Made by a program: the position numbers and the translations under genes
Assembly: GCA_027459785.1 (NCBI GenBank)
Contig: DAIDGU010000080.1
Coordinates: forward strand, 32,857 to 96,856
From: Ktedonobacteria bacterium
Lineage (GTDB): Bacteria > Chloroflexota > Ktedonobacteria > Ktedonobacterales > JACDGC01
Length of the DNA: 64,000 nt
Direction of reading: 5' to 3'
Notes under the pieces: model-generated
Told to the model about the DNA's origin: nothing
Database searches by the model: none
The model's input: the letters and a program-made list of their open reading frames with translations, nothing else
Shown: positions 17,780 to 28,469 of the stretch, one piece after another
Numbering within the stretch: the first letter of the stretch is position 1
How the letters are laid out: each line of letters opens with the position of its first letter

Positions 17780-18208
17780 ATGGCTAAAGCAACGAAAAAG
17801 ACGGCCAACCGCCCTGCGCGCACGGCGGCCAGCGTGCCGGCGGCGCGCTATCCACGGTCCACGATGACCCGCGCCGTGCCGGTGGCCGAAGCGCAGGATG
17901 ACGCGCCGGCAGCGGAGAGCGCGCCGGTCGTCGCCATCCCCAGCATGCCCAAGCGTGTCGCGCCGGAAGTGACGCTGCCCAAGAACGCCCCCAAGGCGAA
18001 CGCCGCTGTCGCCGCCACGCGCGCCGCGCAGGCCGTCAAGGAGGGCCGCCGAGCGGCGCGCGCCGCGGCCCAGCCGATGGTCGCGCGTCGATCGGTGATC
18101 CGCGCCGAAAACTTCGGCTACGTACTCAAGGATCTGCGCATCATCGCCGCGATCGCGGTGGTTATGGCGGCGATCATGATCGTCTTGCGCTTCGTGCTCA
18201 AGGGCTAG
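17780..18208 (+). CDS. small basic protein with C-terminal membrane anchor
   Basis: 142 residues. The first 100 are rich in Ala, Arg, Lys and Pro (M-A-K-A-T-K-K-T at the start) and look disordered or nucleic-acid-binding. One transmembrane helix lies near the end (about 115-137), leaving a short L-K-G tail outside. The ATG at 17780 is preferred over the GTG at 17759. It sits about 115 bases ahead of the ATP synthase genes but appears to have its own promoter. Function unknown. Confidence 0.65.
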   Translation: MAKATKKTANRPARTAASVPAARYPRSTMTRAVPVAEAQDDAPAAESAPVVAIPSMPKRVAPEVTLPKNAPKANAAVAATRAAQAVKEGRRAARAAAQPMVARRSVIRAENFGYVLKDLRIIAAIAVVMAAIMIVLRFVLKG

Positions 18209-18261
18209 CCCGAATGGGGCATGGGAAAAGTCGTGGCTCTGCCTGGATAAGCCATTGATTG

Positions 18262-18291
18262 TTGCCGGAATCAGCAAAGATGTGCTATACT
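18262..18291 (+). promoter_or_regulatory. likely promoter of the ATP synthase operon
   Basis: TTGCCG (18262-18267), an 18-base spacer and TATACT (18286-18291) lie 33 bases before the AtpZ-like start codon. Confidence 0.55.
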
Positions 18292-18323
18292 TGCAGGGGT
18301 TCGGGAAGTTTCGGTGAGGCGTT

Positions 18324-18560
18324 ATGAGCAACAATCCCAGTAACGACAACGCCGGCTTTTACCGCGCCCTGGCGCTTGTAGGGCAGGTCGGTTTTTACAT
18401 CGCCGTCCCGATGGTCCTGGGGGCATTCCTGGGGCGCTTCCTGGACAACGCTCTTTTCCATGATACAGCGTCACTAGCGACAATTTTCGGGCTGCTGCTT
18501 GGCCTGGCCGCTGGCGTTGCTCTCGTGGTGCGCGCGATTATGCGTCTCCCCACCAGTTGA
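18324..18560 (+). CDS. atpZ: AtpZ/AtpI-like small membrane protein of the ATP synthase operon
   Basis: 78 residues with two hydrophobic helices. The motif G-F-Y-I-A-V-P-M-V-L-G-A-F-L-G-R-F-L-D-N is typical of the AtpZ / ATPase gene 1 family that precedes atpB in many bacteria. Family members are thought to aid c-ring assembly or Mg2+ supply to the Fo sector; this is family knowledge, not visible here. It stands 116 bases upstream of atpB on the same strand and is the first gene of the operon. Confidence 0.8.
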   Translation: MSNNPSNDNAGFYRALALVGQVGFYIAVPMVLGAFLGRFLDNALFHDTASLATIFGLLLGLAAGVALVVRAIMRLPTS

Positions 18561-18583
18561 GCAACGATTCATCGCCGACGCGC

Positions 18584-18608
18584 TATAACGTTTTTTTATC
18601 ACGTTATA
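18584..18608 (+). promoter_or_regulatory. inverted repeat between atpZ and atpB
   Basis: TATAACGT (18584-18591) and ACGTTATA (18601-18608) form a perfect 8-bp stem around a T-rich loop. There is no U-tract after the stem, so it could be an operator, an RNA processing site or an mRNA-stabilising element rather than a terminator. Confidence 0.45.
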
Positions 18609-18676
18609 AGTGACGGTGGTGATGCAACTATGCGCAGAACGCGGCAGTCATCACGACCCTGGGAGGGTGATGTCTC

Positions 18677-19606
18677 GTGTTCTGGCCTATCTCGCACCTC
18701 TTGCCATCCCTGACCGGCGGGGCTACACACATCCTCGCGGACGCAGGCGGACCGCTCTGGCTCTTGCCGGGCATTGATGTTGGTCCGACGACGCTTTTCA
18801 CCATCGGGCCGTTCCCCGTGACGAATACCCTGATCAATTCCTGGCTCAGCATGATCATCGTGCTGGTGCTTTTCCTGGGCGCGACGCGCAAGATGGCCAT
18901 CGTTCCCAAGGGCTTGCAGAACTTCGTTGAATGGGGCGCGGGACTGCTGATCGACTTCTGTGAAGAGGTCGCGGGCAAGCCGTGGGGCCGGCGTTTCTTC
19001 CCCTTCGTCGCCACGATCTTCTTCTACCTCTTGTTCGCCAACTGGACGGAGATCATCCCCGGCGTCGATTCGTTGGGGACGCCGATGCCCGGCACGCATC
19101 CCGTCGCCGGCATCTTCCTTTTGGGCAATGACTCCAACAAGTTTTACCCCTGGGTGCGCCCGGCGTCCTCGGATCTCAATTTCACGCTGGCGATCGCGCT
19201 CATCTCCGTGGTGGTGACGCAGATCTACGGTTTTCGCACGCTGGGCTTCCGGCAGCACGTGGGCAAATACCTCAACTTCCGCGATCCCATCGGCTTCATC
19301 GTGGGCATCCTGGAGATTGTGGCGGAGTTCGCGCGCATCATCTCGTTCAGCTTCCGTCTGTTCGGCAACGTGTTTGCCGGCGATGTGCTGCTGATCGTAC
19401 TGGGGACGCTGTTGCCGTTCATCGGGCCCACAGTGTTTTATCCGCTGGAACTCTTCGTCGGTTTCATCCAGGCGTTCGTCTTTTCGGCGCTCACGCTGGT
19501 CTTCCTGTCGCTGGCCATCACCTCGCATGAGGATGAGCATGCCAGTGCCGCGCATACCGAACACAGCGAGGTCGGTGAACTGGCCTCGGCGGATGCGGTA
19601 CACTGA
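18677..19606 (+). CDS. atpB: F1Fo ATP synthase subunit a
   Basis: Subunit a forms the proton half-channels next to the c-ring. 309 residues with 5-6 membrane helices. The key helix reads S-F-S-F-R-L-F-G-N-V-F-A-G and contains the essential Arg that faces the c-subunit carboxylate. Start GTG 18677 follows a GGGAGGG element. The C-terminus has an acidic and His-rich tail after the last helix. Part of the atp operon. Confidence 0.96.
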   Translation: MFWPISHLLPSLTGGATHILADAGGPLWLLPGIDVGPTTLFTIGPFPVTNTLINSWLSMIIVLVLFLGATRKMAIVPKGLQNFVEWGAGLLIDFCEEVAGKPWGRRFFPFVATIFFYLLFANWTEIIPGVDSLGTPMPGTHPVAGIFLLGNDSNKFYPWVRPASSDLNFTLAIALISVVVTQIYGFRTLGFRQHVGKYLNFRDPIGFIVGILEIVAEFARIISFSFRLFGNVFAGDVLLIVLGTLLPFIGPTVFYPLELFVGFIQAFVFSALTLVFLSLAITSHEDEHASAAHTEHSEVGELASADAVH

Positions 19607-19942
<336 letters not shown>

Positions 19943-19951
19943 CCAGGCAGG

Positions 19952-20036
19952 CGTGGCCCCACCCCCGGCCCCTCCCCATCGGCGATGGAGAGGGGAGTTC
20001 AGACGGCGGGCAGGCATGTCCGCCGGGGCGCGGGTA
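19952..20036. repeat. family C repeat plus a diverged family A palindrome inside the atp operon
   Basis: A family C hairpin (about 19954-19997) between atpE and atpF is followed by GGCGGGCAGGCATGTCCGCC, a diverged family A palindrome. Confidence 0.85.
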
Positions 20037-20094
20037 GGTGCTATGCCTTTTGGGGCCTGGCGGGGTGGAAAAGAAGAAGAAATTAGGTGAACAT

Positions 20095-20604
20095 ATGCTA
20101 GTCCCTCATGTTGTCGCCGATTTGCCACTGGGTATCAATCCATGGCTGTTGGGCGCGCAGTTGTTGAATTTCGGCATTTTGTACTTCATCTTGGCGAAGT
20201 TCGCCTTCCCGGCGCTGTATAAGACGCTGGATCAGCGCGCCGCGACGATCCGCCAGGGTGTCGAAAACTCCGAACGCGCTAAGACGGAACTGGCGAAGGC
20301 GCAGCAACAGGCTGACGGCATTATCCAGGCCGCGCAGCAACGCAGCCAGCAGATCATCGCCGATGCCGGTACGGCGGGCGAGCGCGTGCGCGCGCAGATC
20401 GAGGCGGAGGCCAAGGCCCGCGCCGCCGAGATCGCCGAGCAGAATCGCCGGCGCATGGCGCAGGAAGAGGCGCAAGCCCAGAACGCGCTGCGGCAGCAGA
20501 CGGCGGATCTCGCTATTCAGGCCGCCAGCGTGGTTGTAGGCCGCTCGCTGGATAACAGCGATCAGCGCCGCCTGGTCGAGCAGTTCTTGACCGAGGTGCG
20601 GTGA
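20095..20604 (+). CDS. atpF: F1Fo ATP synthase subunit b
   Basis: 169 residues. One N-terminal membrane helix (I-N-P-W-L-L-G-A-Q-L-L-N-F-G-I-L-Y-F) is followed by a long charged Ala/Gln/Glu/Arg coiled coil, the peripheral stalk. The ATG at 20095 is chosen because AGGTGA lies just before it; the upstream extension in frame is repeat-derived. The stop overlaps the atpH start by one base (TGATG). Confidence 0.95.
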   Translation: MLVPHVVADLPLGINPWLLGAQLLNFGILYFILAKFAFPALYKTLDQRAATIRQGVENSERAKTELAKAQQQADGIIQAAQQRSQQIIADAGTAGERVRAQIEAEAKARAAEIAEQNRRRMAQEEAQAQNALRQQTADLAIQAASVVVGRSLDNSDQRRLVEQFLTEVR

Positions 20605-21164
20605 TGGCGCTGCGAGGCGCCATCGCGCGCCGTTACGCCGAAGCGGTCTTCGATATTGGCCGTGAACAAAACAGTATCGACCGCTGGCGCGCGGATATTC
20701 AGACACTCAATGAGTACCTGAGTAACCGCCGCCTGGCCTTCGTCTTGAGCGAGCCGAAGATCACCTTCGCCACGAAAGAGCAGATGCTACGCGACCTGCT
20801 CAGCACCAAGGTGCAGCCGGATGCGCTGGGCCTGGCGCTGCTGCTGACCGAGCGCAGCCTGGTCGAATATATGCCGCGCGTGGCGCGGGAGTTCGAGGCG
20901 CTCTACGACGAGTATAAAAATCTGGCGAAAGCCACCATCACGACCGCGACGCCGCTGGACGCGACGGAGCAAAACGAGTTGGTCACGAGCTTGCAGCAAG
21001 TGACCGGCAAGCAGATCGAATTGACGACGCAGGTGGACCCGACCATCTTGGGTGGCGTGGTGGCCCGCGTAGGTGATACCCTGATAGATGGCAGCGTGCG
21101 CCGGCGTTTGGCTGTGCTGCGTGAGCAGATCATCAGCGGGGCCATGCCCGTCGCCGCGAAGTAG
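20604..21164 (+). CDS. atpH: F1Fo ATP synthase subunit delta
   Basis: 186 residues of the OSCP/delta family, linking the b stalk to the top of the alpha/beta hexamer. N-terminal helical bundle begins A-R-R-Y-A-E-A-V-F-D-I. The C-terminal segment G-G-V-V-A-R-V-G-D-T-L-I-D-G-S-V-R-R-R-L is the family signature. Its start overlaps the atpF stop. Confidence 0.95.
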   Translation: MALRGAIARRYAEAVFDIGREQNSIDRWRADIQTLNEYLSNRRLAFVLSEPKITFATKEQMLRDLLSTKVQPDALGLALLLTERSLVEYMPRVAREFEALYDEYKNLAKATITTATPLDATEQNELVTSLQQVTGKQIELTTQVDPTILGGVVARVGDTLIDGSVRRRLAVLREQIISGAMPVAAK

Positions 21165-21166
21165 CG

Positions 21167-21314
21167 GCCCCACCCCCCGGTCCCCTCCCCATCGGAGATG
21201 GAGAGGGGGAGAGCGAACGGGAAGCGTTTGCTCGTAGGGCGAGTTTTGAGCAGCGTGGGGCGGACATTCCTGTCCGCCAGCCGTTCCCCGTGGGGCAGAC
21301 ATTCCTGTCCGCCA
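21167..21314. repeat. repeats between atpH and atpA
   Basis: The 229-base gap holds a family C unit (about 21167-21209) and two family A-type palindromes (about 21260-21280 and 21290-21312, one of them with a mismatch). No gene is visible. The atpA ribosome-binding site follows at about 21378. Confidence 0.88.
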
Positions 21315-21393
21315 TATGCGCGAGAGATCGCGCATCATACACAAGACCAACCACAGAGCAGAGTTCCTTCTGTTACGAGAGGAAGTACAGACA

Positions 21394-22932
21394 ATGGCAT
21401 TAGCCGACGAGATCACGCGGGTGATCCAAGACCGTATCGCGCGCTTCGGCGGCGCCACAACCGAGGCTTCAATGGTGAGTGTCGGCACCGTGATCAGCGT
21501 CGGCGACGGCATCGCGCGCATCTTCGGTCTAGAAGGCGTGAAGTACATGGAACTCATCGAGTTCCCCCGCACCGGTCTGCGGGCCATCGCTTTCAACCTG
21601 GAAGAAGAGACCGTCAGCGCCCCGATCCTGGGCGATTACACCGAGATCCGTGAGGGCGACGAGGTGCGCACCACAGGGCAGATCATCGCTGTGCCGGTGG
21701 GCGACGCCTTGCTGGGCCGCGTGGTAAACTCGCTGGGCGTCCCCATCGACGATGCCGGCCCCATCGCCACCACGAAGACGCGCCCGGTCGAGCGCGTGGC
21801 CCCCGGCGTCATCACGCGCCAATCGGTGAATACACCAGTGCAGACCGGCATCAAGGTCGTGGACGCGCTGATTCCCATCGGGCGCGGCCAGCGCGAATTG
21901 ATCATCGGCGACCGCCAGACGGGCAAGTCCGCCCTGGCGATTGACACGATCATCAACCAGAAGGGCAAGAATCTGCTCTGCATCTACGTCTCCATCGGCC
22001 AGCGCAACTTCCAGATCACGCGCCTGGTGGAGACGCTGCGCCAGTTCGGCGCGCTGGATTACACGATCATCGTGCATGCCGGCGCGGAAGATCCGGCCCC
22101 GATGAAGTACCTGGCTCCCTACGCGGGCTGCGCGATGGGCGAGGAGTTCATGGAGTCGGGCCGCGACGCGCTGATCGTCTATGACGACTTGACCAAGCAT
22201 GCCGAAGCCTACCGCAACATGTCGCTGATCATCCGCCGCCCGCCGGGCCGCGAGGCGTTCCCCGGCGACGTGTTCTACCTGCACTCGCGCCTGCTGGAGC
22301 GCGCCGCGCGCCTGAACAAAGATTACGGTGGCGGCTCGCTGACGGCGCTGCCCATCGTAGAGACGAAGGGCAACGACGTGTCGGCCTACATCCCGACCAA
22401 CGTCATCTCGATCACCGACGGCCAGATCTTCCTGGAAACGGACCTTTTCAATGCGGGCCAGCGCCCCGCGCTGAACGCGGGCATCTCGGTCAGCCGCGTG
22501 GGCGGCGACGCGCAGACCCCCGGCATGAAGCAGGTGTCTGGCACGCTGAAGATCGACCAGGCGCAGTATCGTGAGTTGGCCGCCTTCGCCCAGTTTGGCT
22601 CGGACCTCGACCCCGTGACCGCTTCCAAGATCAACCGTGGTGCGCGCATCAACGAGATTCTGAAGCAGCCACAGTATCAGCCGATGGCCGTTGAGCAGCA
22701 GATCATGATCATTTGGGCCGTCAACAACGGCTTCCTGGATGACGTGCCGCTGAATCTGGTGCAGAAGTGGGAGGCGGGCTTTCATCAATTCATGGAGGCG
22801 ACGCATCCGGAGATCGGCCAGGCCATCGTGCAAACGACGGTGGTGGACCGCAAGAAGATCGGCGACGACATCTTCAACAAGCTGCGCGCCGCCGTCAGCG
22901 AATACAAAGAGGCTGCCGCGCCACGCGCGTAA
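21394..22932 (+). CDS. atpA: F1Fo ATP synthase subunit alpha
   Basis: 512-residue non-catalytic nucleotide-binding subunit of F1. Walker A G-D-R-Q-T-G-K-S lies near residue 171. The N-terminal beta-barrel, the central P-loop domain and the C-terminal helical domain are complete, and the family signature region [12 protein letters not shown] is present. The ATG at 21394 is supported by GAGAGGAAG eight bases upstream; the longer frame from 21316 is excluded on that basis. Confidence 0.98.
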   Translation: MALADEITRVIQDRIARFGGATTEASMVSVGTVISVGDGIARIFGLEGVKYMELIEFPRTGLRAIAFNLEEETVSAPILGDYTEIREGDEVRTTGQIIAVPVGDALLGRVVNSLGVPIDDAGPIATTKTRPVERVAPGVITRQSVNTPVQTGIKVVDALIPIGRGQRELIIGDRQTGKSALAIDTIINQKGKNLLCIYVSIGQRNFQITRLVETLRQFGALDYTIIVHAGAEDPAPMKYLAPYAGCAMGEEFMESGRDALIVYDDLTKHAEAYRNMSLIIRRPPGREAFPGDVFYLHSRLLERAARLNKDYGGGSLTALPIVETKGNDVSAYIPTNVISITDGQIFLETDLFNAGQRPALNAGISVSRVGGDAQTPGMKQVSGTLKIDQAQYRELAAFAQFGSDLDPVTASKINRGARINEILKQPQYQPMAVEQQIMIIWAVNNGFLDDVPLNLVQKWEAGFHQFMEATHPEIGQAIVQTTVVDRKKIGDDIFNKLRAAVSEYKEAAAPRA

Positions 22933-22952
22933 CAGCATGATGTTCGCCGTTG

Positions 22953-23028
22953 GCCGGCGGTTGAAACCGCGCCTATGGGCCTACGGCCACGAAACCCGCC
23001 GACGCGGGTTGGGACGCGGCGAACATCC
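22953..23028. repeat. family D repeat between atpA and atpG
   Basis: GGCGGTTGAAACCGCGCCTA followed by GGCCACGAAACCCGCCGACG and the AACCCGCCGACGCGGGTT hairpin. It fills nearly all of the 109 bases between the two genes. Confidence 0.9.
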
Positions 23029-23041
23029 CTGGGGGAAAGAT

Positions 23042-23968
23042 ATGGCTACAGCCAGAGAGATTAAGCGGCGCATTCGCGCCATCAAGAATATCGCCCAGGT
23101 GACGCGCGCCCTGCAATTGGTCGCCAGCAGCAAGATGCGCCGGTCGCAAGACCGCGTGCTGGCTGCGCGGCCCTATGCCGACGAGTTGCTGCGCGTGCTG
23201 TCGCGCCTGGTGCGGGCGAGCGCCGACGAGGATGAAGGCAACGTCTTTCGCGGCGAGGAGCATGACGACGCCGACCTGAGCTTGCTGCAAGAGCGCGAGG
23301 TACGGACGCTGGGCATTTTGCTCGTGACGCCGGATCGCGGGCTGGCGGGCGCGCTGCCCGGCAACCTGAACCGCCGCGCCCTGCAATTCGTGCAGGAACA
23401 GCGTGCAGAGTTGGGCAACCCTAACCTGCCGGTGCAGTTCGTCGCCGTGGGGCGACGCGGGCGCGACTTCGTCACGCGCAACCGGCTGCCGCTGCTGGCG
23501 GAATTCACCAACCTGGGCGACATCCCGCGCATGAGTGACGTGCGCGCCATCGCGCGTGTGATATCAGACGCCTATCTCAGCGGCCAGGTGGATCGCTGGT
23601 ATCTGGTGTATCCGAAGTTCATCTCGTCGCTGGTGCAGACGGCCACGCCGGTGCAGTTGTTGCCCGTGCAGCCGCCGACCGATGTCGCCGAGGACGACGC
23701 GCAGGCGAATCTCGATTACATCTTCGAGCCGGATGCTGGCAGCATCTACGCTGCACTCTTGCCGCGTTACCTGGAAACGATGATTTACCAGCCGATGCTG
23801 GAATCCGTCGCCAGCTTCTACGCCGCGCAGTTCGTCGCCATGAAAAACGCGACCGACAACGCGACGGACCTGGCCGATGACCTGAATTTGAGCTACAACA
23901 AAGCGCGCCAGGCGGCGATCACCAACCAGATTCTGGAAGTGGTCGCGGGCGCGAACGCATTGTCATAA
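23042..23968 (+). CDS. atpG: F1Fo ATP synthase subunit gamma
   Basis: 308-residue central rotor. N-terminal A-T-A-R-E-I-K-R-R-I-R-A-I-K-N-I-A-Q-V-T-R-A-L-Q and C-terminal Y-N-K-A-R-Q-A-A-I-T-N-Q-I-L-E-V-V are the two long rotor helices. A middle Rossmann-like domain has T-P-D-R-G-L-A-G-A-L. The length is slightly above the usual. ATG 23042 follows GGGGGAAAG; the earlier frame start lies inside the repeat. Confidence 0.97.
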   Translation: MATAREIKRRIRAIKNIAQVTRALQLVASSKMRRSQDRVLAARPYADELLRVLSRLVRASADEDEGNVFRGEEHDDADLSLLQEREVRTLGILLVTPDRGLAGALPGNLNRRALQFVQEQRAELGNPNLPVQFVAVGRRGRDFVTRNRLPLLAEFTNLGDIPRMSDVRAIARVISDAYLSGQVDRWYLVYPKFISSLVQTATPVQLLPVQPPTDVAEDDAQANLDYIFEPDAGSIYAALLPRYLETMIYQPMLESVASFYAAQFVAMKNATDNATDLADDLNLSYNKARQAAITNQILEVVAGANALS

Positions 23969-25422
<1,454 letters not shown>

Positions 25423-25423
<1 letters not shown>

Positions 25424-25872
25424 TGGCGCAACGATTGACCTTGCAGGTCGAGGTTGTCACCACGACGGGCCTGGTCTTCGAGGGGCCGGCGGATGAGGTC
25501 ATCGCCCCCGGCGGCGAGGGCCAACTCGGCATTTTGCCGCGCCACGCCCCCCTGATGACCACGCTGACAATCGGCGCGCTGCACATCAAGCACGCGGGCA
25601 GTGAAGAGACGCTCTTCATCGGCGGCGGCTTCATGGAAGTCTCCGACAACCGCGTGATCGTGCTGGCCGACGACGCCGAGCGCGCCAGCGACATCGATGA
25701 GGCCCGCGCCGAGGAGGCGCGTCGCCGCGCCCAACAGCAGCTTGACCAGGCTGCCGGCGACATCGACCGCGCCGCGCTGGAAGGCGAGATCGAGCGCGCC
25801 ATCGGGCGCATCCACGTGGCCGAGATCCAGCGCCGCCGTCGCCCCCGCCGCGAACTGCCGACACAGGGGTAG
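25423..25872 (+). CDS. atpC: F1Fo ATP synthase subunit epsilon
   Basis: 149 residues. N-terminal beta-sandwich with G-P-A-D-E-V-I-A-P-G-G-E-G-Q-L-G-I-L-P-R-H-A-P, the family signature. A C-terminal helical hairpin rich in Ala, Arg and Glu, which in some bacteria inhibits ATP hydrolysis, ends in an unusually basic tail (Q-R-R-R-R-P-R-R). It is the last gene of the operon and is followed by a strong hairpin. Confidence 0.95.
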
Positions 25873-25881
25873 ATGGATTGA

Positions 25882-25935
25882 AATAATAGCAGTACGAGGC
25901 AAACAAGTGGTTGTTTGCCTCGTACTGCTATTATT
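25882..25935 (+). terminator. perfect 25-bp hairpin after atpC
   Basis: The arms at 25882-25906 and 25911-25935 are exact reverse complements with a GTGG loop. The 5' arm starts AATAATAGCAGTACGAGG. It can end atp transcription. It also marks the switch from GC-rich to AT-rich DNA, so it may belong to the acquired segment. Confidence 0.75.
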
Positions 25936-26019
25936 GACTTCTTGCATATTTTCTTCAACTATGATAGAATAATAGAGACAAGGGAAATAGGTTGGGTGAA
26001 ATTGGCAGGGGTTTTAGCA

Positions 26020-27501
26020 ATGGCAATTACTACATCAACAATTTTCGAACAACAAAAATTAAAGCTTTTATCGATGCGTGAGGCCCATTTTTTAGATTTC
26101 AAATCTAAAGACATCCAACCTGCCAAGTTAACTCGAACGATCTCAGCATTTGCAAACGCAGAAGGGGGAGATCTCTACATTGGTATTTTTGAAAGTAGAG
26201 ATAGAAGTACCCGTTTTTGGGATGGGTTTTTAAACGAAGAGGCTGCTAATGGACACATTCAAGCAATAGAATCTTTATTTCCTTTGGGAACCATTTTTAT
26301 TTACGAGTTTTTAGAATCACGTTCTTCAAAAGGATTAGTGCTTTACGTATCGGTTAGAAAAAGCAAAGATATTATTTATGCCTCAGATGGCCGTCCGTAT
26401 GTCAGGTTAGGGGCTCAAAATTACCCTGCTGATCTTCCTAGTATGCTTGAACGTTTAAAATTAAACAAAGGGGTTACATCTTTTGAAATAAATACACTTG
26501 ATATTGCTCTGGATTTTGTTATAAATTCACCCGTTATGGGAAACTTCATCAATCAAGTGATTCCTTCAAGTGAACCTGAGGCATGGCTAAAAAAGCAAAT
26601 TTTAATTAATAGAGATAAACCTACTGTTGCTTGTGTACTGCTCTTTGCAGAAGAACCTCAAGCAATACTGCCAAAAAGATGTGGAATTAAAATCTATCGC
26701 TATCAAACGGGTGATAAAAGTGGCTCGCGTGAAACACTTGCATTTGAACCGATCAATATTGAGGGTCCGTTAATTTCTCAGATTAAAGAGGCTGTTGACA
26801 CAACTGTTAAAGTTATAGAAAATATATTGGTTATAGGCCCTAATGGAATGGAAATAGTAAAATATCCCAGAGAAACGTTACATGAGATTATAACAAACGC
26901 TGTGCTTCATAGAGACTACAGTATTCAAACTGATATCCATATAAGAATTTTCGACAACAGAATAGAAGTGGAAAGCCCCGGTTTATTAGCTGGGCATATA
27001 ACTATCAAAAATATTTTAAATGAACAGTTTGCTCGTAACGGTGTTTTGGTCCGCATAATTAATAAATTTCCCGACCCACCTAATATGGATATTGGAGAAG
27101 GTCTTAATACTGCTTTTGCAGCTATGAAAATGCTAAAACTTAAGTATCCTGATATCGAGCAGAAGGAACAGTCGATTCTTGTGAATATCAAGCACGAGCC
27201 ACTTGGTTCACCCTTCGAGTTGATTCTAGACTATCTCCGGTCTAATCCTACTATTAACAATAGAACTGCCCGTGAAATATGCTCCATAAATTCAGAAAAT
27301 AAAATGAAAAGAATATTTGAGAAAATGATTGCTTCTGGACTTATCAAACGTGTTCCAGAGTTAAAAGGAAAATTAATATCTTACCAAAGAGTAGAAACAT
27401 CTCTTGAAACTTCTGTTGATGCTACTCAAAATATCACCCTATACCCGCGCCTAGCTACTTTATGGGATATTCCCGACCAAATCCAAAAAGAAGATTCCTG
27501 A
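26020..27501 (+). CDS. AlbA_2 (schlafen-type) domain protein with ATPase-like C-terminal domain, AT-rich
   Basis: About 493 residues. The N-terminal AlbA_2 domain has H-F-L-D-F-K-S-K-D-I...T-R-T-I-S-A-F-A-N-A-E-G-G-D-L-Y-I-G-I (about 18-60). A GHKL/HATPase_c_4-like segment follows around R-E-T-L-H-E-I-I-T-N-A-V-L-H-R-D-Y, then I-R-I-F-D-N-R-I-E-V-E-S-P-G, and a C-terminal winged-helix-like region. This is the COG2865-type arrangement, usually called a putative transcriptional regulator and often seen in defence or mobile regions. Base composition and codon use are strikingly AT-rich compared with all neighbours, indicating recent transfer. The ATG at 26020 follows AGGGG. Confidence 0.78.
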   Translation: MAITTSTIFEQQKLKLLSMREAHFLDFKSKDIQPAKLTRTISAFANAEGGDLYIGIFESRDRSTRFWDGFLNEEAANGHIQAIESLFPLGTIFIYEFLESRSSKGLVLYVSVRKSKDIIYASDGRPYVRLGAQNYPADLPSMLERLKLNKGVTSFEINTLDIALDFVINSPVMGNFINQVIPSSEPEAWLKKQILINRDKPTVACVLLFAEEPQAILPKRCGIKIYRYQTGDKSGSRETLAFEPINIEGPLISQIKEAVDTTVKVIENILVIGPNGMEIVKYPRETLHEIITNAVLHRDYSIQTDIHIRIFDNRIEVESPGLLAGHITIKNILNEQFARNGVLVRIINKFPDPPNMDIGEGLNTAFAAMKMLKLKYPDIEQKEQSILVNIKHEPLGSPFELILDYLRSNPTINNRTAREICSINSENKMKRIFEKMIASGLIKRVPELKGKLISYQRVETSLETSVDATQNITLYPRLATLWDIPDQIQKEDS

Positions 27502-27689
27502 TAAATAGAACAGAAAAATGGTCTGGAAGGCTTGCTGATAACCCGTAGCCGCTTAGCTAGTCATGTGGCTACTAGCCCTGTTTGCAATGAGTTAATATTT
27601 TAATCAAGGCGCTATTCAATTGCTTTATAAAATATTGCTCTTCAGCGATGTGCCTACGATACTCCTTACTTTGCAGCCATACCCCAGTA

Positions 27690-28274
27690 TCAAGGGAAGA
27701 TGTCCGCGACGAGGATCGTCAGCCCCGGCAGCACCGTGCCGCCGTCCAGCGTAGCCTGCGCATCCAGCGTGACCATCGCTGCTGGCGGCGTCCAGACATC
27801 CACCGTCTGCGTTTCCGGCCACACCACCCACACCAGGAGAACGCCGGCTTCTAAATAGAGGCGTGCGCGGTCGGCAAGGTAGGGGCGCGTGTCGGAGGGC
27901 GAAGCGACTTCGACGGCGAGTAAAGGCGGCACTTTGCTATAGGGTTCATAGCTTTTGGCCGGCGCGGCGGATACCGCGAGGTCCGGCCCCAGGACGGTTG
28001 CCCCCAGCGTCGCTGAAGAGAAATCATAAGCGGCATTATCAACAACCTGCCCACGCATGCCGTGCGCGTTACAATACAAAACCAACGCGGCCCCCAGCAG
28101 CATACAGATCGCCCCATGATGTTCTTTCGGCGGCGGCAAACGGAACAAGACCCCTTTCACCAGTTCGTAGCGATAACCGTCGTCTGGCGTGCTGGCTAAG
28201 TCCTGCATTGAGGCATCCAGGCGGAAAAGTTCTTTGTTACTGCGCTCTGCTGCAATCGAGTAAGCGACCATCAT
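27690..28274 (-). CDS. Uma2-family endonuclease-fold protein
   Basis: 194 residues. D-G-Y-R-Y-E-L-V-K-G-V-L near residue 32, then G-P-D-L-A-V-S and P-L-L-A-V-E-V-A-S-P-S-D-T, match the DUF820/Uma2 group of PD-(D/E)xK restriction-like proteins with Asp and Glu at metal positions. The end I-F-P fits too. These genes are abundant in Chloroflexota and cyanobacteria and their role is unknown. It starts at ATG 28274 or the next codon 28271. Confidence 0.85.
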   Translation of the reverse strand: MMVAYSIAAERSNKELFRLDASMQDLASTPDDGYRYELVKGVLFRLPPPKEHHGAICMLLGAALVLYCNAHGMRGQVVDNAAYDFSSATLGATVLGPDLAVSAAPAKSYEPYSKVPPLLAVEVASPSDTRPYLADRARLYLEAGVLLVWVVWPETQTVDVWTPPAAMVTLDAQATLDGGTVLPGLTILVADIFP

Positions 28275-28469
28275 GGACCTGCCTTTCCAGTGGTACTATT
28301 ATCTCTGGCTTATCCATTGTTTCTCTCTCACTATAGCATAACCGCCCCTGCTGGTGCGGCTGTGGCGTGGTGGAGGATGGTTGGCGCAACATGCACTTGA
28401 CGCATACCCCTCTGATCGCGTACTCTTTGAGGGTGATGTCTATCATACACTTTGCGAAAGGGTAACACT

